64,000 nt of DNA from Desulfovibrio sp. (GTDB lineage: Bacteria; Desulfobacterota; Desulfovibrionia; Desulfovibrionales; Desulfovibrionaceae), in assembly GCA_017528345.1 (NCBI GenBank), contig JAFXOX010000064.1:26737-90736 (forward strand). Reading direction: 5' to 3'. Under the pieces are notes generated by a model that saw only the letters and a list, made by a program, of their open reading frames with translations, searched no databases and was not told the origin of the DNA. Numbering within the stretch: the first letter of the stretch is position 1; each line of letters opens with the position of its first letter. A program made the position numbers and the translations under genes. This document shows positions 53,229 to 62,492 of the stretch, in pieces.

Positions 53229-53861
53229 ATGCCTGTACGCTTTCTCTCGTTGCTTCTTGTTGTTGCGTTGTGTTGTCTGCCTGCGCGTCTAGCAGCGCAA
53301 AGTGCCGCAGACTGTCTTGTTGCCGTGGGAGAGGCTTTGGATAGCGCTGACACGGCGCTCTTTCAACGCAAGGTGGATGTTGACGCGCTGGTCTCTCAGG
53401 CTATTGATGTTTTTGTGGGCTGTGCCAGTGACCCACAGATGGCGCAGGCCATGCCGCCCATGCTGACGCTCATCCTCTCGCAGGCAGCCAAGAATGATGC
53501 TACTGGCAAAGCCATCAAATCGATGCTGTTTACGGAATGCCGTGCTTTTCTTTTACAAGGCGTGGCCTCAGGCGCCTTTGCCGGTCGTCCCACAGGGCGC
53601 AATGCCGGCCAGGGCATGCTTGCCCCGCTTTTTGCCAATGCCTCCATGGGCCGTAAGGAGATAGCGGCCATTGGAGAGCCCGAAAGTCAGGATAACGGCT
53701 GGGTAGTGCCCTTTACTCTGCGTGATTACGGCAATGGACAGAATTACGCTCTTGAAGGTCTTGTACAGGATGATCACGGAGAACTGCGTGTCACAAAGAT
53801 CATGAACCTGCCAGAGATTTTCCTACAGGTTCTGGAAGAGGCGCAACGTTATGTCGAGTGA
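53229..53861 (+). CDS. Unknown exported protein
   Basis: A 210-residue protein with a clear signal peptide (LSLLLVVALCCLPARLAAQ). The mature part contains short Ala-rich helices and a C-terminal beta-rich segment (DNGWVVPFTLRDYGNGQNYALEGLVQDDHGELRVTKI cut short here). I do not recognise a family. It overlaps the convergent MFS gene by 13 bases and follows cobU by 38 bases. Confidence 0.75.
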   Translation: MPVRFLSLLLVVALCCLPARLAAQSAADCLVAVGEALDSADTALFQRKVDVDALVSQAIDVFVGCASDPQMAQAMPPMLTLILSQAAKNDATGKAIKSMLFTECRAFLLQGVASGAFAGRPTGRNAGQGMLAPLFANASMGRKEIAAIGEPESQDNGWVVPFTLRDYGNGQNYALEGLVQDDHGELRVTKIMNLPEIFLQVLEEAQRYVE

Positions 53862-55075
53862 GCTCTGCGTTGTAGGAGAAGATCTATGCAGACGCACAAG
53901 CCGCAGATAGTGACACTGATGCTTGTGCTGATGAAGACGGCTGGATAACCAAGACCTGCGTTGACAATGATACCACCGATCATTGGTGCTAGAAAACCAC
54001 TGAGATCAAAGGCTGCCATCATGATATTGGAATTGACAGGCCGCATGGTGTCACTTGAGCGATCACAGACAAGGGCAGCAAGAAGCGGATAGAGGAGTCC
54101 AAGTCCAGCACCGTAAATCATGGAAAGCCAAATCAGATCCGAGCCCTGAGTCTGGGACATACCCCAGGTACAGGCGGCAAGCAGCATTGAGCAACAGATC
54201 ATGACAGGATAGCGGGGTAGCTTGTCGAAAAGCACATTGCCCAGCAGTCGGATGAGCATGATGGTTGACGTATAGGTGGTGAAAAAATAAGCCGGCAGTG
54301 CCTGGATGACTTGGCAAAGCCCTTTCATAAAGAAAATGGCTTCATTGGTCATGATACTGAAGCAAAGACAGGCAAGGTAGATTAAGCCAAGGTCTTTGGG
54401 ATGGAGGCTTTTCCACATAAAGGCTTTTTTAGCGGCTTTGGCTGCTTTTTTTGTAGCTGCAGCCTGATTTTTGAGCTTTGCGCGCAGGAGCGGGAGCGTC
54501 AGCAGAGCTGGCAGGGCAAGCGCAGAAGTTACGGCAAAGAGCCTGGCTTCATTGCCAAGAACGGCGATTAATTCTTCACCAATGGCCGGCAGGATAGCAT
54601 AGGGGAGCAGAAGGGTCAGGGAAAAGAGCGCAAAGCCGCGTGCACTTTGCCCGTGAGGTATACAGGCCACAAGCAGACTGACAGTGCAGCAGGAATAGAC
54701 GCCAAGGCTGAAGCCTTGAAGCGCACGCAGACAAAAAATAGCTGGAATGGCATTTGTCGTTTCAATGAAGGGATAGAAAAGGAGTGTCAGGCTGGAGCAG
54801 AGAATGGAGCAGATCATGGCTAAGGTCGCGTTACGACCAAAGAGCAGCCAGGTCATCAGCGGACGTGAGAAAAAAACTACACAGGGCAGGACTGCGAGCA
54901 GAAGACCCCGCACATCTGCGGCAACATTAATTTTGGCCATCCACTGCTCCATGCAGTAGAAGACAGCGATATAACAGTTGCAGCAGGTGGCCTGAAAAAA
55001 AAGGACAAGAAAGGGGAGAGAGAGAAGCTTCTGGGGTTCATCGCAGCACGAGGCCCCGTTTTGTGAGGATCTCAA
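53849..55075 (-). CDS. MFS transporter
   Basis: A 408-residue major facilitator with about 12 predicted membrane helices. A loop 2-3 region near GLLLAVLPCVVFFSRPLMTW and the mid-protein basic loop KLKNQAAATKKAAKAAKKAF separate two six-helix halves. Substrate is unknown. The start overlaps the stop of the PEP-synthase-like gene (ATGA, 55072-55075), so it is translated with it and is part of the sigma-54 locus. Confidence 0.85.
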   Translation of the reverse strand: MRSSQNGASCCDEPQKLLSLPFLVLFFQATCCNCYIAVFYCMEQWMAKINVAADVRGLLLAVLPCVVFFSRPLMTWLLFGRNATLAMICSILCSSLTLLFYPFIETTNAIPAIFCLRALQGFSLGVYSCCTVSLLVACIPHGQSARGFALFSLTLLLPYAILPAIGEELIAVLGNEARLFAVTSALALPALLTLPLLRAKLKNQAAATKKAAKAAKKAFMWKSLHPKDLGLIYLACLCFSIMTNEAIFFMKGLCQVIQALPAYFFTTYTSTIMLIRLLGNVLFDKLPRYPVMICCSMLLAACTWGMSQTQGSDLIWLSMIYGAGLGLLYPLLAALVCDRSSDTMRPVNSNIMMAAFDLSGFLAPMIGGIIVNAGLGYPAVFISTSISVTICGLCVCIDLLLQRRAHST

Positions 55076-57633
55076 TGGTATTTGCCCTCAAGGAAGTTGG
55101 CGGCAAACTGCTGAACGGACTGCTCGCTGACCATGAGCATGTCGAGCTGCCGTGTCATGATCAGAAGTCTGCCCATCTGGACGAGGCGGTTTTCCGTTGT
55201 TGCTCGTGGGTATTTTTGGAAACGTGCCCTTAGGCGTGTTCCTGCTGTCTCCACAGTAAAGCCCAGTTCAGTGAGAATAATGCCAATACAGCGAATACGA
55301 CGGGCCCTGCGTTCATTGCTTGCCGCTCCACCTGCAAATTCAAAGCGGATGTAGTTTTTATTCAAGGTGTCGCCGCACCATGTGTCTAGAACTGCGTAGT
55401 GATAGCCAACACGTGAGGAAAAGAGCAGATAGCGGTCGGAGATGATGGCATAGCTGTGGTCGCCGAAGCGCTCCCCGCCCTGATTATTACCGCCAATCAT
55501 AGTTTGGCCCATGACAGACAGAAAGCCTCGCATATCTACAGGCCTTGGCCCTTTGGCTTGCACATCAGGGTCGAGCATGCCTTCCAAAAGAAAATGCATG
55601 GGTAGACTCGAGATATTTTCTTGTGTCACCTGTCGTTTGTGTTCTCCTTGCAGTCCGCCACCCAGGTCAATGATATAGAGGTCAAGAGGAATGCGGCAGG
55701 CAAGTTTGATGGCCGCTTCGTTGCCACTGCCATTGGCGAGATCGTCGGAAATCTGAAACATCGCTGAATAGCTGAATTCGTGGGTGTAGCGCATGGCATC
55801 ATGCAGCGATGTGCAGTTTTCCGCCGTGAAATTTTCGGCATTGGGGTCCACAAGATGCAAAGGCAAGATCAGTGGCGCAATGCGGCGGAGCAGAATGCGA
55901 GCCGGTGAATCCAGTTTGGGCTTTTCTTTTTTGATGGCCAGAGAGAGGAGTTCTGGAACTTCACCGTTGAAGATACGACCGCCAATGGCGTCGACAGTGA
56001 CTAGGCTTCCTGGTTTAAGGAGCTGGCAGATACCCGGGAGATTCATCACACAGGGCACATTGAACTCTCGGCAGAGAATGGCCATGTGTCCGGTCATACT
56101 GCCTGTTTCAGCAATGATGGCGCCGGCTCTGCGCAAGGCAACCATGGCCAGGGGCGAGGAATGCTTGAGCAGCATGATGGCACCTTCAGGAAAGTCCGTT
56201 TTTCCTTCTTCCGGATCAAAGGGAACGACGGTACCACAGGCAACCCCCTTGGCAGCTGTGTCTGCACCCTCGACAAGGGCTGTACAGCGTTCAAGGGAAG
56301 GAAAGTCAACATCAGATAAGGTTGTATCAATGTGCAGAGGACGCGTTTGCAAGATAATAAGTTCATCGCGCTCATTGAGGGCCCATTCCACATCCTGAGG
56401 GTACTGATAATGACGTTCAAGCTCCAATACCTTGGCCGCAAGCTCATCAAGTTGCGCGTGGCTCAGGCAAGGTTGAGAAACCAGTTCCTCTTCGACTTTT
56501 TCCCGACATTGCTTGGGGTCACCCGCAACGAACTGTAAGATGATTTTTTCGCGTTTTTGCGCGATTTTTTCTTCTTCCACACAATGCTTAGAACGTGAGT
56601 ACAGCCACATATCGGGTGTGCCCGATCCATCGACAACCATTTCTCCAAGTCCCCAGACCCCGTTAATCAACATACAGTTGGAGCGAAGGTTCAGAGGGTG
56701 TCGTGAGTAGGCAACGCCTGCGGCTTTGGCATTGACCATTTCCAGGCAGCACATACCCATACCGCTTGCTTCCAGACGATAGCCGTGATTAGAGCGATAG
56801 CTCAGAGCGCGTTCCGAAAAGAGGCTTGCGATAATGGTTCGGAAGGCGTCAAGCAGCGTTGCACGAGTGACACCAAGAATACTGCTGTACTGACCGGCAA
56901 AGGATTGGACACCGTCTTCGGCTATGGCACTGGAGCGTAAGGCGCAAACAACATCGCTACGTTGAAAGGTCGTGTCCCAGCGGGCAAAAAGAGCATCTTC
57001 CACTTCCTTGGGAACTTTTGCTTCCCTGATCATGGTTTGCACTTTTTCTGAGGCTTCCTTAATGCTTTCAGGTTGCTCAGGATCCACAGAGCGCAGCGTC
57101 ATGTGAATCTTTTTGAACAGGCCATTTGTGCGCAGAAGGTGAAGGATACCGGCCTGAATGGTAATGGCAAATCCATCTGGGATGCGGATGCCGAGGACAT
57201 TACGGATTTCTCCGAGGTTGGCACTTTTGCCACCCACGCCATAGGAGAGACTTGCGTCAATATCGTCCATGGCCAGGGTCAGATCGGGAATGTCACCGAG
57301 GGTCTGCTGCTCGATTTCGTGCTCAATTTTTTGGCCAAGGGCTTCCACTGTAGAGACGAGCGCCTCTTGCCTGCCACCAGAAATTTCATTGAGGCAGTGG
57401 GCCATACGATCACATTCGACAATGGCTTGTCTGGCATCCTTACGGATCTGCGTCGTCTCGTCATTGCGCTCACCTTTGAGGACAGCTTCCATCCCGGCAA
57501 TGATATTGGCAAGATTGGAATTGCACTGCAAAAGTTCTTTGAAGATGGCGTACCTTTTTTTGAAGAGGGAAGAGGCTTTAGCTTTATCGATGTCTTTTTC
57601 CAGACCGAGTATTTTGCGCAATTTTCGTAACAT
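55072..57633 (-). CDS. PEP-synthase-like protein with unknown C-terminal domain
   Basis: An 853-residue protein related to PEP synthase and PPDK. Residues about 1-110 are a helical leader. About 115-430 are the ATP-grasp domain (GVGGKSANLGEIRNVLG, RSSAIAEDGVQSFAGQYSS, DVEWALNERDELIILQTRP). About 470-560 are the swivelling phosphohistidine domain with GSMTGHMAILCREF (the catalytic His). The remaining 290 residues replace the usual pyruvate-binding TIM barrel with something I do not recognise (DLYIIDLGGGLQGEHKRQ, SVMGQTMIGGNNQGGERFG). It thus probably phosphorylates a different acceptor. It lies 33 bases after the sigma-54 activator. Confidence 0.85.
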   Translation of the reverse strand: MLRKLRKILGLEKDIDKAKASSLFKKRYAIFKELLQCNSNLANIIAGMEAVLKGERNDETTQIRKDARQAIVECDRMAHCLNEISGGRQEALVSTVEALGQKIEHEIEQQTLGDIPDLTLAMDDIDASLSYGVGGKSANLGEIRNVLGIRIPDGFAITIQAGILHLLRTNGLFKKIHMTLRSVDPEQPESIKEASEKVQTMIREAKVPKEVEDALFARWDTTFQRSDVVCALRSSAIAEDGVQSFAGQYSSILGVTRATLLDAFRTIIASLFSERALSYRSNHGYRLEASGMGMCCLEMVNAKAAGVAYSRHPLNLRSNCMLINGVWGLGEMVVDGSGTPDMWLYSRSKHCVEEEKIAQKREKIILQFVAGDPKQCREKVEEELVSQPCLSHAQLDELAAKVLELERHYQYPQDVEWALNERDELIILQTRPLHIDTTLSDVDFPSLERCTALVEGADTAAKGVACGTVVPFDPEEGKTDFPEGAIMLLKHSSPLAMVALRRAGAIIAETGSMTGHMAILCREFNVPCVMNLPGICQLLKPGSLVTVDAIGGRIFNGEVPELLSLAIKKEKPKLDSPARILLRRIAPLILPLHLVDPNAENFTAENCTSLHDAMRYTHEFSYSAMFQISDDLANGSGNEAAIKLACRIPLDLYIIDLGGGLQGEHKRQVTQENISSLPMHFLLEGMLDPDVQAKGPRPVDMRGFLSVMGQTMIGGNNQGGERFGDHSYAIISDRYLLFSSRVGYHYAVLDTWCGDTLNKNYIRFEFAGGAASNERRARRIRCIGIILTELGFTVETAGTRLRARFQKYPRATTENRLVQMGRLLIMTRQLDMLMVSEQSVQQFAANFLEGKYH

Positions 57634-57666
57634 AGATGTATTTCCACTGGTTCTGTGTTTTCACGG

Positions 57667-60135
57667 CTATCTGGCCTGCTGAACCACAAGGTAACTCATT
57701 GAGGGGCCTCGACCTTTCCGTTGGAGAATACCAAGATGGACCATTTGCTGTAAATCATACTGTGCTGTGCGCATGGAAATGGGGTCAGGCGCAAGTTTTT
57801 GATACTCCTGTCGCGTAATGTGACCTTTTTCCAAAATGCTTGGCAGAATGCTCTGCTGTCGGGCATTGAGTTGGGGAAGAAAGTCCTTGATATTGATGCG
57901 CACAGGCGCTGTAACGTTCTGAATAAGGTCTTCTCCTTGTTCTTTTTGATCGTCAAGAAGAATATCGTCAGCCTGGAGAATATTATCCTGACAGAAGGCA
58001 ATGGCTCTGGTGATGACATTTTTCAGCTCACGCACATTGCCTGGCCAGTTGTAAGCCATAAGCTTTTCCATGGCGCCACGGCTGATGGTAGGCAATTTTT
58101 CCAGTCGACCCTTTTTTTCCTGCTGCAGCGCCTGAGCCATAAAGTGCACCACAAGGGCCGGAATATCATCTTTGCGTTCTCTGAGGGGTGGCGTGTGGAT
58201 AGAGATGACTGCTAGGCGAAAGTAGAGGTCATCTCGGAAATTGCCATCCTTGCCATCACTACGCAAATCAGCATTGGTGGCGGCAATGATGCGTGCATTG
58301 AAGGGAGTATCATGATCTGAACCAAGTGGACGGATACTGCGGATAGATAATGCGCGTAAGAGAGCCTGCTGTACCTTGGGTGCTGCATTGCCAATCTCAT
58401 CAAGCAGAAGTGTACCACCTTCAGCGGCGATGAAGGCTCCCTTGCGTTGTTGTTTGGCTTCGGTAAAGGCCCCTTTAACATGTCCGAAAAGTGTATCCAT
58501 AAGCAGATTTTCGTCCAAAGCACCACAGTTGATGGAAATAAAAGGACCGTCGCGGCGGTCGCTGGCATAGTGCAGCGCCTGGCTGACCAGTTCCTTGCCG
58601 GTTCCTGTTTCACCAACGACAAGAACATCAGCTGAAATCTGAGAGATCTTCTCGATTTGTGATCTGAGTTTTTCCATGGACGAGGATGTCCCAACAAGCA
58701 ACTGCTGCTCTATATCCCGAATGCTCGGGAGGTTTTCAACCGGTTCATTGAGCTTGCGAGCATGTGAGCGAGCCAGATCAGTGGCGTATTCTGACTTGGC
58801 CCGGTGTAGTCGCAGAAGCAGTACGTCCACATTTTTTCGTATATTCTCAAGCTCCAACGGGAGTTGGGGAAGGTTAAGGCTTTCTGTGGACTCAGCCTCA
58901 TTACGCTTGTGCAGCTGCTCACTGATCTGACGAAGTCTTCGGCTCGTGCCACGGCCAACCCACCACAGGCTGAACATGAGGAGGAGAAGTGCTAGGAGAA
59001 AGCAGAACGTGAAGACTGTGAGAATATGCCCATAGGTACGGCTTGAAAGGAAACTCGTGTCCAGAAAAGCAATCCCCCCGACGATTTCAGGAGAAGCTGT
59101 GGCGCTGGTGACAAACTTGATGGGGGCAAAGCTGACGCATTCGGCGTGCATTTGCCCGGTGGACCAGCCTTCGTCGCCTCTGGGCAGATATCTGTGGCCG
59201 GAATGCCCACTTTGAACCTGCTCAATCATCTCCTGGTAGACGCTGTAGCTGGATGCGGGCCTGAAAGCGTCGCCATAGCCGCGCCGTCCATTGTCACCTT
59301 TGAGACCAGAGCGGATAGCTTCACTGCTCAGGGGTGCATTCTTCAGCTCGTCTTCGCTAAGATCTTCGGATTGAAAGAGTATCCATCCGTAGTAATCAAA
59401 GAAAAAACTGTGGATCTGCTGGGGAATGGTATTTTCGTCCAAGGAGGTTGTTATATTGGATTTTTTGGAAAGAAAATCGCGAAAAATCTTGAGATCCATG
59501 GAGAGAATGAGCACGCCTTTGGGGGTCCCGTTTTCATCAAAAACAGGTGTTGAAAGGCGTACGACGTGAAAGGTGGCGGTATTCCACTTGTTGCCACCGG
59601 GAATCATTTTGTAGGAAACCTCAAGAGGTGCACTGATTTTTACCATATCTGGCTTGAGGTCAGATGTTTCAAGGGTTTCAAAGGGGGAATTGGGCGTATT
59701 GTTAAAGATGTTTTGGGGCAGTTCAGTAATGCCTTCAGGCAGATTGACGAGCACGTATCGGTCATCGGAGTAGCTGCTTGCGTAAGCGATTTCCCGGTAG
59801 GGGAACATACCATTTTGCTTGCGGAAATTCAGCCTTGTCAACATAGCCTTTTTGCTGGAGTCACCTGCGGCAAGAACGCGCAGATGGTTGCTTGCTTCAA
59901 GCAGGAGCTGTTCAAAGGTCTGGGCGAGTGACTCTGCGTGCATTTGTTCATTGCGCGCAATTGCATTGGTGACAATAGTCTCAATTTCATTGCAGGTTAA
60001 GAAAAAAACGAGCAATAAAGATAATGATATCAGAGGGATACCGATGATCATCATCCTCAGGGCGAGACTCTTGTTGAGAAAAAATGATGCTGTTTCCAGC
60101 ATATCGCCAGAAATGTAATTGGTGAACAGGCGCAT
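57667..60135 (-). CDS. Membrane-bound sigma-54 activator with periplasmic sensor
   Basis: An enhancer-binding protein. From the ATG at 60135 (GAGGG before it) it has 822 residues; a frame start at 60354 would run through a sigma-54 promoter and is rejected. TM1 (about 27-48) and TM2 (about 367-392) bracket a dCache-like periplasmic sensor. The AAA+ domain has GETGTGKELV, a GAFTEA in place of GAFTGA, and TLLLDEIGNAAPKVQ. The C-terminus (about 740-822) is a winged-helix-like fold (LNARQQSILPSILEKGHITRQEY...MRTAQYDLQQMVHLGILQR), not a Fis helix. It faces a sigma-54 promoter for the operon to its right. Confidence 0.85.
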   Translation of the reverse strand: MRLFTNYISGDMLETASFFLNKSLALRMMIIGIPLISLSLLLVFFLTCNEIETIVTNAIARNEQMHAESLAQTFEQLLLEASNHLRVLAAGDSSKKAMLTRLNFRKQNGMFPYREIAYASSYSDDRYVLVNLPEGITELPQNIFNNTPNSPFETLETSDLKPDMVKISAPLEVSYKMIPGGNKWNTATFHVVRLSTPVFDENGTPKGVLILSMDLKIFRDFLSKKSNITTSLDENTIPQQIHSFFFDYYGWILFQSEDLSEDELKNAPLSSEAIRSGLKGDNGRRGYGDAFRPASSYSVYQEMIEQVQSGHSGHRYLPRGDEGWSTGQMHAECVSFAPIKFVTSATASPEIVGGIAFLDTSFLSSRTYGHILTVFTFCFLLALLLLMFSLWWVGRGTSRRLRQISEQLHKRNEAESTESLNLPQLPLELENIRKNVDVLLLRLHRAKSEYATDLARSHARKLNEPVENLPSIRDIEQQLLVGTSSSMEKLRSQIEKISQISADVLVVGETGTGKELVSQALHYASDRRDGPFISINCGALDENLLMDTLFGHVKGAFTEAKQQRKGAFIAAEGGTLLLDEIGNAAPKVQQALLRALSIRSIRPLGSDHDTPFNARIIAATNADLRSDGKDGNFRDDLYFRLAVISIHTPPLRERKDDIPALVVHFMAQALQQEKKGRLEKLPTISRGAMEKLMAYNWPGNVRELKNVITRAIAFCQDNILQADDILLDDQKEQGEDLIQNVTAPVRINIKDFLPQLNARQQSILPSILEKGHITRQEYQKLAPDPISMRTAQYDLQQMVHLGILQRKGRGPSMSYLVVQQAR

Positions 60136-60211
60136 AGATCCCTCAAGAACGTAGGTTTGCGTGACTTTTGTAAAGTAACCGAAAAGTTCATTTTTTTCAA
60201 TACTGTAGGGG

Positions 60212-60224
60212 TTGAGAAGCTCAA
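60212..60224. repeat. Inverted repeat ahead of the sigma-54 promoter
   Basis: TTGAG-AAG-CTCAA is a perfect five-base inverted repeat 25 bases before the -24 element. Another, ACTTT-TGT-AAAGT, lies near 60162-60174. Either could be a site for the regulator. Confidence 0.4.
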
Positions 60225-60248
60225 TTTTGGTTTTTCGGAATCGCGCAG

Positions 60249-60264
60249 TGGCACAGTCGTTGCA
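60249..60264 (+). promoter_or_regulatory. Sigma-54 (-24/-12) promoter of the TauE operon
   Basis: TGGCACAGTCGTTGCA has GG (60250-60251) and GC (60262-60263) ten bases apart and differs from the usual TGGCACG-N4-TTGCA at one base. Transcription would start near 60275, about 97 bases ahead of the first gene. Confidence 0.82.
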
Positions 60265-60371
60265 AGTGAGATCCTGGCGTTTTGCGCTATCATCCCTTGA
60301 AGTTTCTCCCATAGCCCAGCGCGGAGGAATGAGGACGATGTGCGTTTTGTGCAAGAATTTAGGAGGAGATC

Positions 60372-60677
60372 ATGAAAAGAATGCACAAGTTGTGGGTCTG
60401 GTTAACGAGCTGCGCGCTTGCTCTGGTTGTTTTTTTGCCGACATTAGCCATGGCGGCAAAGAAAAAAGGAGCAAATGTCGTGATAGTTGCCGACACCAGA
60501 GATCTTGGCGACGGCATCATGGCATGGTGGGCCAATCTGTACAATGAAAGCCATCTGTATTTTGCTATCCTGACTATCATCATCATTCCCTTGACGGGTT
60601 GTATTTTCGGTCTTTTGGCCGACGTGGTGATGAATCACATCGGTATCGATCTGAAACACCGTGAAATCAGCGAGTAA
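60372..60677 (+). CDS. Small exported membrane protein, first gene of sigma-54 operon
   Basis: A 101-residue protein with an N-terminal signal or anchor (LTSCALALVVFLPTLAMA, about 11-28), a short loop (VVIVADTRDLGDGIMAWWAN) and one further membrane helix (ILTIIIIPLTGCIFGLLADVV, about 66-86). No family is recognised. AGGAGG precedes the ATG. Its tight association with the TauE permease (15 bases to that gene) suggests an accessory subunit. Confidence 0.75.
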   Translation: MKRMHKLWVWLTSCALALVVFLPTLAMAAKKKGANVVIVADTRDLGDGIMAWWANLYNESHLYFAILTIIIIPLTGCIFGLLADVVMNHIGIDLKHREISE

Positions 60678-60692
60678 GTGAGGAGGCAGATT

Positions 60693-61754
60693 ATGGATTG
60701 GTTATATGTTTTGATGCCCATTTCGGGTATTGAGATTTTTTGGCCTGGTCTTATCATTCTTGGTCTGGGCGTGGGTATCATAGGCGGTTTCTTTGGCTTG
60801 GGTGGTGCTTGGATGGTGACTCCTGGTCTGAACATCCTTGGCTTCCCCATGGCTTTCGCTATTGGCACGGACGTTGCTCATATGGCCGGTAAATCTCTGA
60901 TTTCCACCATGCGTCATGGCAAGTTCGGCAACGTTGACTATAAGCTTGGTCTGACCATGCTTATCGGTACCATCGTTGGTGTGGAAATTGGTGCGCAGAT
61001 GATCATGTGGCTGGAACGTCTGGGCAAAGTTGATGAAGTTGTGCGCTGGCTCTACGTTGTCCTGCTCATCGCCCTTGCATGGATGGTCTTCTCCGATATT
61101 GCTATTCGTAAAAAGAAGGAACGTGAAGCCGAAGCTCGCGGTGAAACTCTGGATAAAAATGCCACAGGTATTGATTGGGCGACAAAGTTGCACGCCATCA
61201 AGATTCCGCCCATGGTTACCTTCCATGCCGCTGGCATCACCTGCTCTGCTTGGTTGCCCATTATCGTGAGTTTGGCCACTGGTTGGCTCGCTGGTATCCT
61301 GGGTATCGGCGGTGGTTTGATCCGTATGCCTGCTCTCGTATACTTGGTTGGATGCCCGACACACGTGGCAGTTGGTACTGACCTTTTTGAAGTTGCCATT
61401 TCTGGTCTGTACGGTGCTGCTTCCTATACCTTTAAGGGTCGTACAGAATTGGTTGCTGCGTTGATCATGCTCGTCGGCGCTGCTGTTGGTGCTCAGATCG
61501 GTGCTGTGGCGACCAAGTATATCAGAGGTTATGGTATCCGTGTGGCCTTTGGTGCCGCCGTTGTCGGCTGCCTGTGTTCCGTTGTGCTGAAGCTCATTCA
61601 GCCCTACTTCCCTGACTATGCCACGTTCATCAATGGTGTGGCTACAGTGTTCGTGCTTGCCTTCGTTACCATTATTTCTGTGTACATCGCTATGAAGATG
61701 GTCGAAGGAGCCAAGAAGGAATTGGCGGCGAAGAAGCAACAACGTCAGGCTTAG
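60693..61754 (+). CDS. TauE/SafE family permease in sigma-54 operon
   Basis: A 353-residue inner-membrane permease. The two repeats carry GIIGGFFGLGGAWMVTPGLN with AIGTDVAHMAGKS, and GWLAGILGIGGGLIRMPALV with HVAVGTDLFEVAISGLYGA. The ATG at 60693 follows AGGAGG; an in-frame earlier start at 60678 is worse. The substrate may be sulfite, a sulfonate or another anion. A second, unlike TauE gene is at 9323, so the two are not a recent duplication. Confidence 0.88.
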   Translation: MDWLYVLMPISGIEIFWPGLIILGLGVGIIGGFFGLGGAWMVTPGLNILGFPMAFAIGTDVAHMAGKSLISTMRHGKFGNVDYKLGLTMLIGTIVGVEIGAQMIMWLERLGKVDEVVRWLYVVLLIALAWMVFSDIAIRKKKEREAEARGETLDKNATGIDWATKLHAIKIPPMVTFHAAGITCSAWLPIIVSLATGWLAGILGIGGGLIRMPALVYLVGCPTHVAVGTDLFEVAISGLYGAASYTFKGRTELVAALIMLVGAAVGAQIGAVATKYIRGYGIRVAFGAAVVGCLCSVVLKLIQPYFPDYATFINGVATVFVLAFVTIISVYIAMKMVEGAKKELAAKKQQRQA

Positions 61755-61773
61755 GAGAAGGGGGAAGAGTACC

Positions 61774-62352
61774 ATGAGAACACGCAATTTGATGTTGACC
61801 ATTGTTTTGGCCGCAAGCATGGGCCTTGCCGCCTGCAGTGGAGAAGATTACGGCAAAACTATTGCTCAGGGACGTTGTGTAGCCTTTGCTGACGGCAAGG
61901 TGACCTTTGTGAAGGATTCCAACGTAGAACATAAAAAGGCCCCAAAATATGAGAACAAAGCTCTGACCTTTGCCATGCCCACTGATCCAAAGGAAATTGG
62001 ACCAGAACCCAAGGCCGGTGCATTCATTGATTTTAACGCTGACAAGAAAGAAGTGCAGGTCTTTAAGGACGGCAATCTTGTGACAGCGGCAGTAGAAATC
62101 GTCAATGTGGAAAAGGGTATTGAAAGCTTTAATTCCAAGGTCAAGGGGAAGAATTTCCCGATGATCAATGCGGACAAGAAGGAAGTGACAGTGTATCTGA
62201 AGAAGACATTGGCTACTTTCAAGATCCCTGCTGATATGCCCGCTGACGAAGCTTTCTGGACCAAGGGCGACGATGTGCGTGTCTTTTTCAAGGAAGAAGG
62301 CAAGGCGTTGCGTTTTATGAATATCTCAAAGACCAATATCTTTAAGAAGTAG
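61774..62352 (+). CDS. Predicted lipoprotein of the TauE operon (DUF4881-like)
   Basis: A 192-residue protein with a lipobox LAAC (LTIVLAASMGLAACSGED). The mature part is a repeated beta-strand pattern (RCVAFADGKVTFVKDS, FIDFNADKKEVQVFKDGN). It resembles the DUF4881 lipoproteins of Desulfovibrio as I recall them, which is not verified. The strong ribosome site GGAGAAGGGGG precedes the ATG. It is 19 bases after the permease. Confidence 0.75.
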   Translation: MRTRNLMLTIVLAASMGLAACSGEDYGKTIAQGRCVAFADGKVTFVKDSNVEHKKAPKYENKALTFAMPTDPKEIGPEPKAGAFIDFNADKKEVQVFKDGNLVTAAVEIVNVEKGIESFNSKVKGKNFPMINADKKEVTVYLKKTLATFKIPADMPADEAFWTKGDDVRVFFKEEGKALRFMNISKTNIFKK

Positions 62353-62364
62353 AACGTAAGTAGC

Positions 62365-62414
62365 ATTTCGCCTTACGGTGAAATTTGAGGGTGGAGAGGG
62401 TGACCTCCCCACCC
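62365..62414 (+). promoter_or_regulatory. Two tandem hairpins after the lipoprotein gene
   Basis: ATTTCGCC-TTAC-GGTGAAAT (62365-62384) and GGGTGGAGAGG-GTGA-CCTCCCCACCC (62389-62414, one mismatch). Neither is followed by a T run. They may stabilise the mRNA or lower read-through into the last gene. Confidence 0.5.
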
Positions 62415-62492
62415 TTCTACGCTAAAATGGCAGCGATGTGGGACTTTTTGCTTGCAAAGCGTTGGCGAAAAGAATTTTTTGAGAGGGGAGCG

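Noticed and set aside
60862..60878. A near-perfect sigma-54 promoter match (TTGGCACGGACGTTGCT) inside the TauE gene
   Set aside because: It is formed by the codons of the conserved GTDVA motif of the family, with no gene starting after it.
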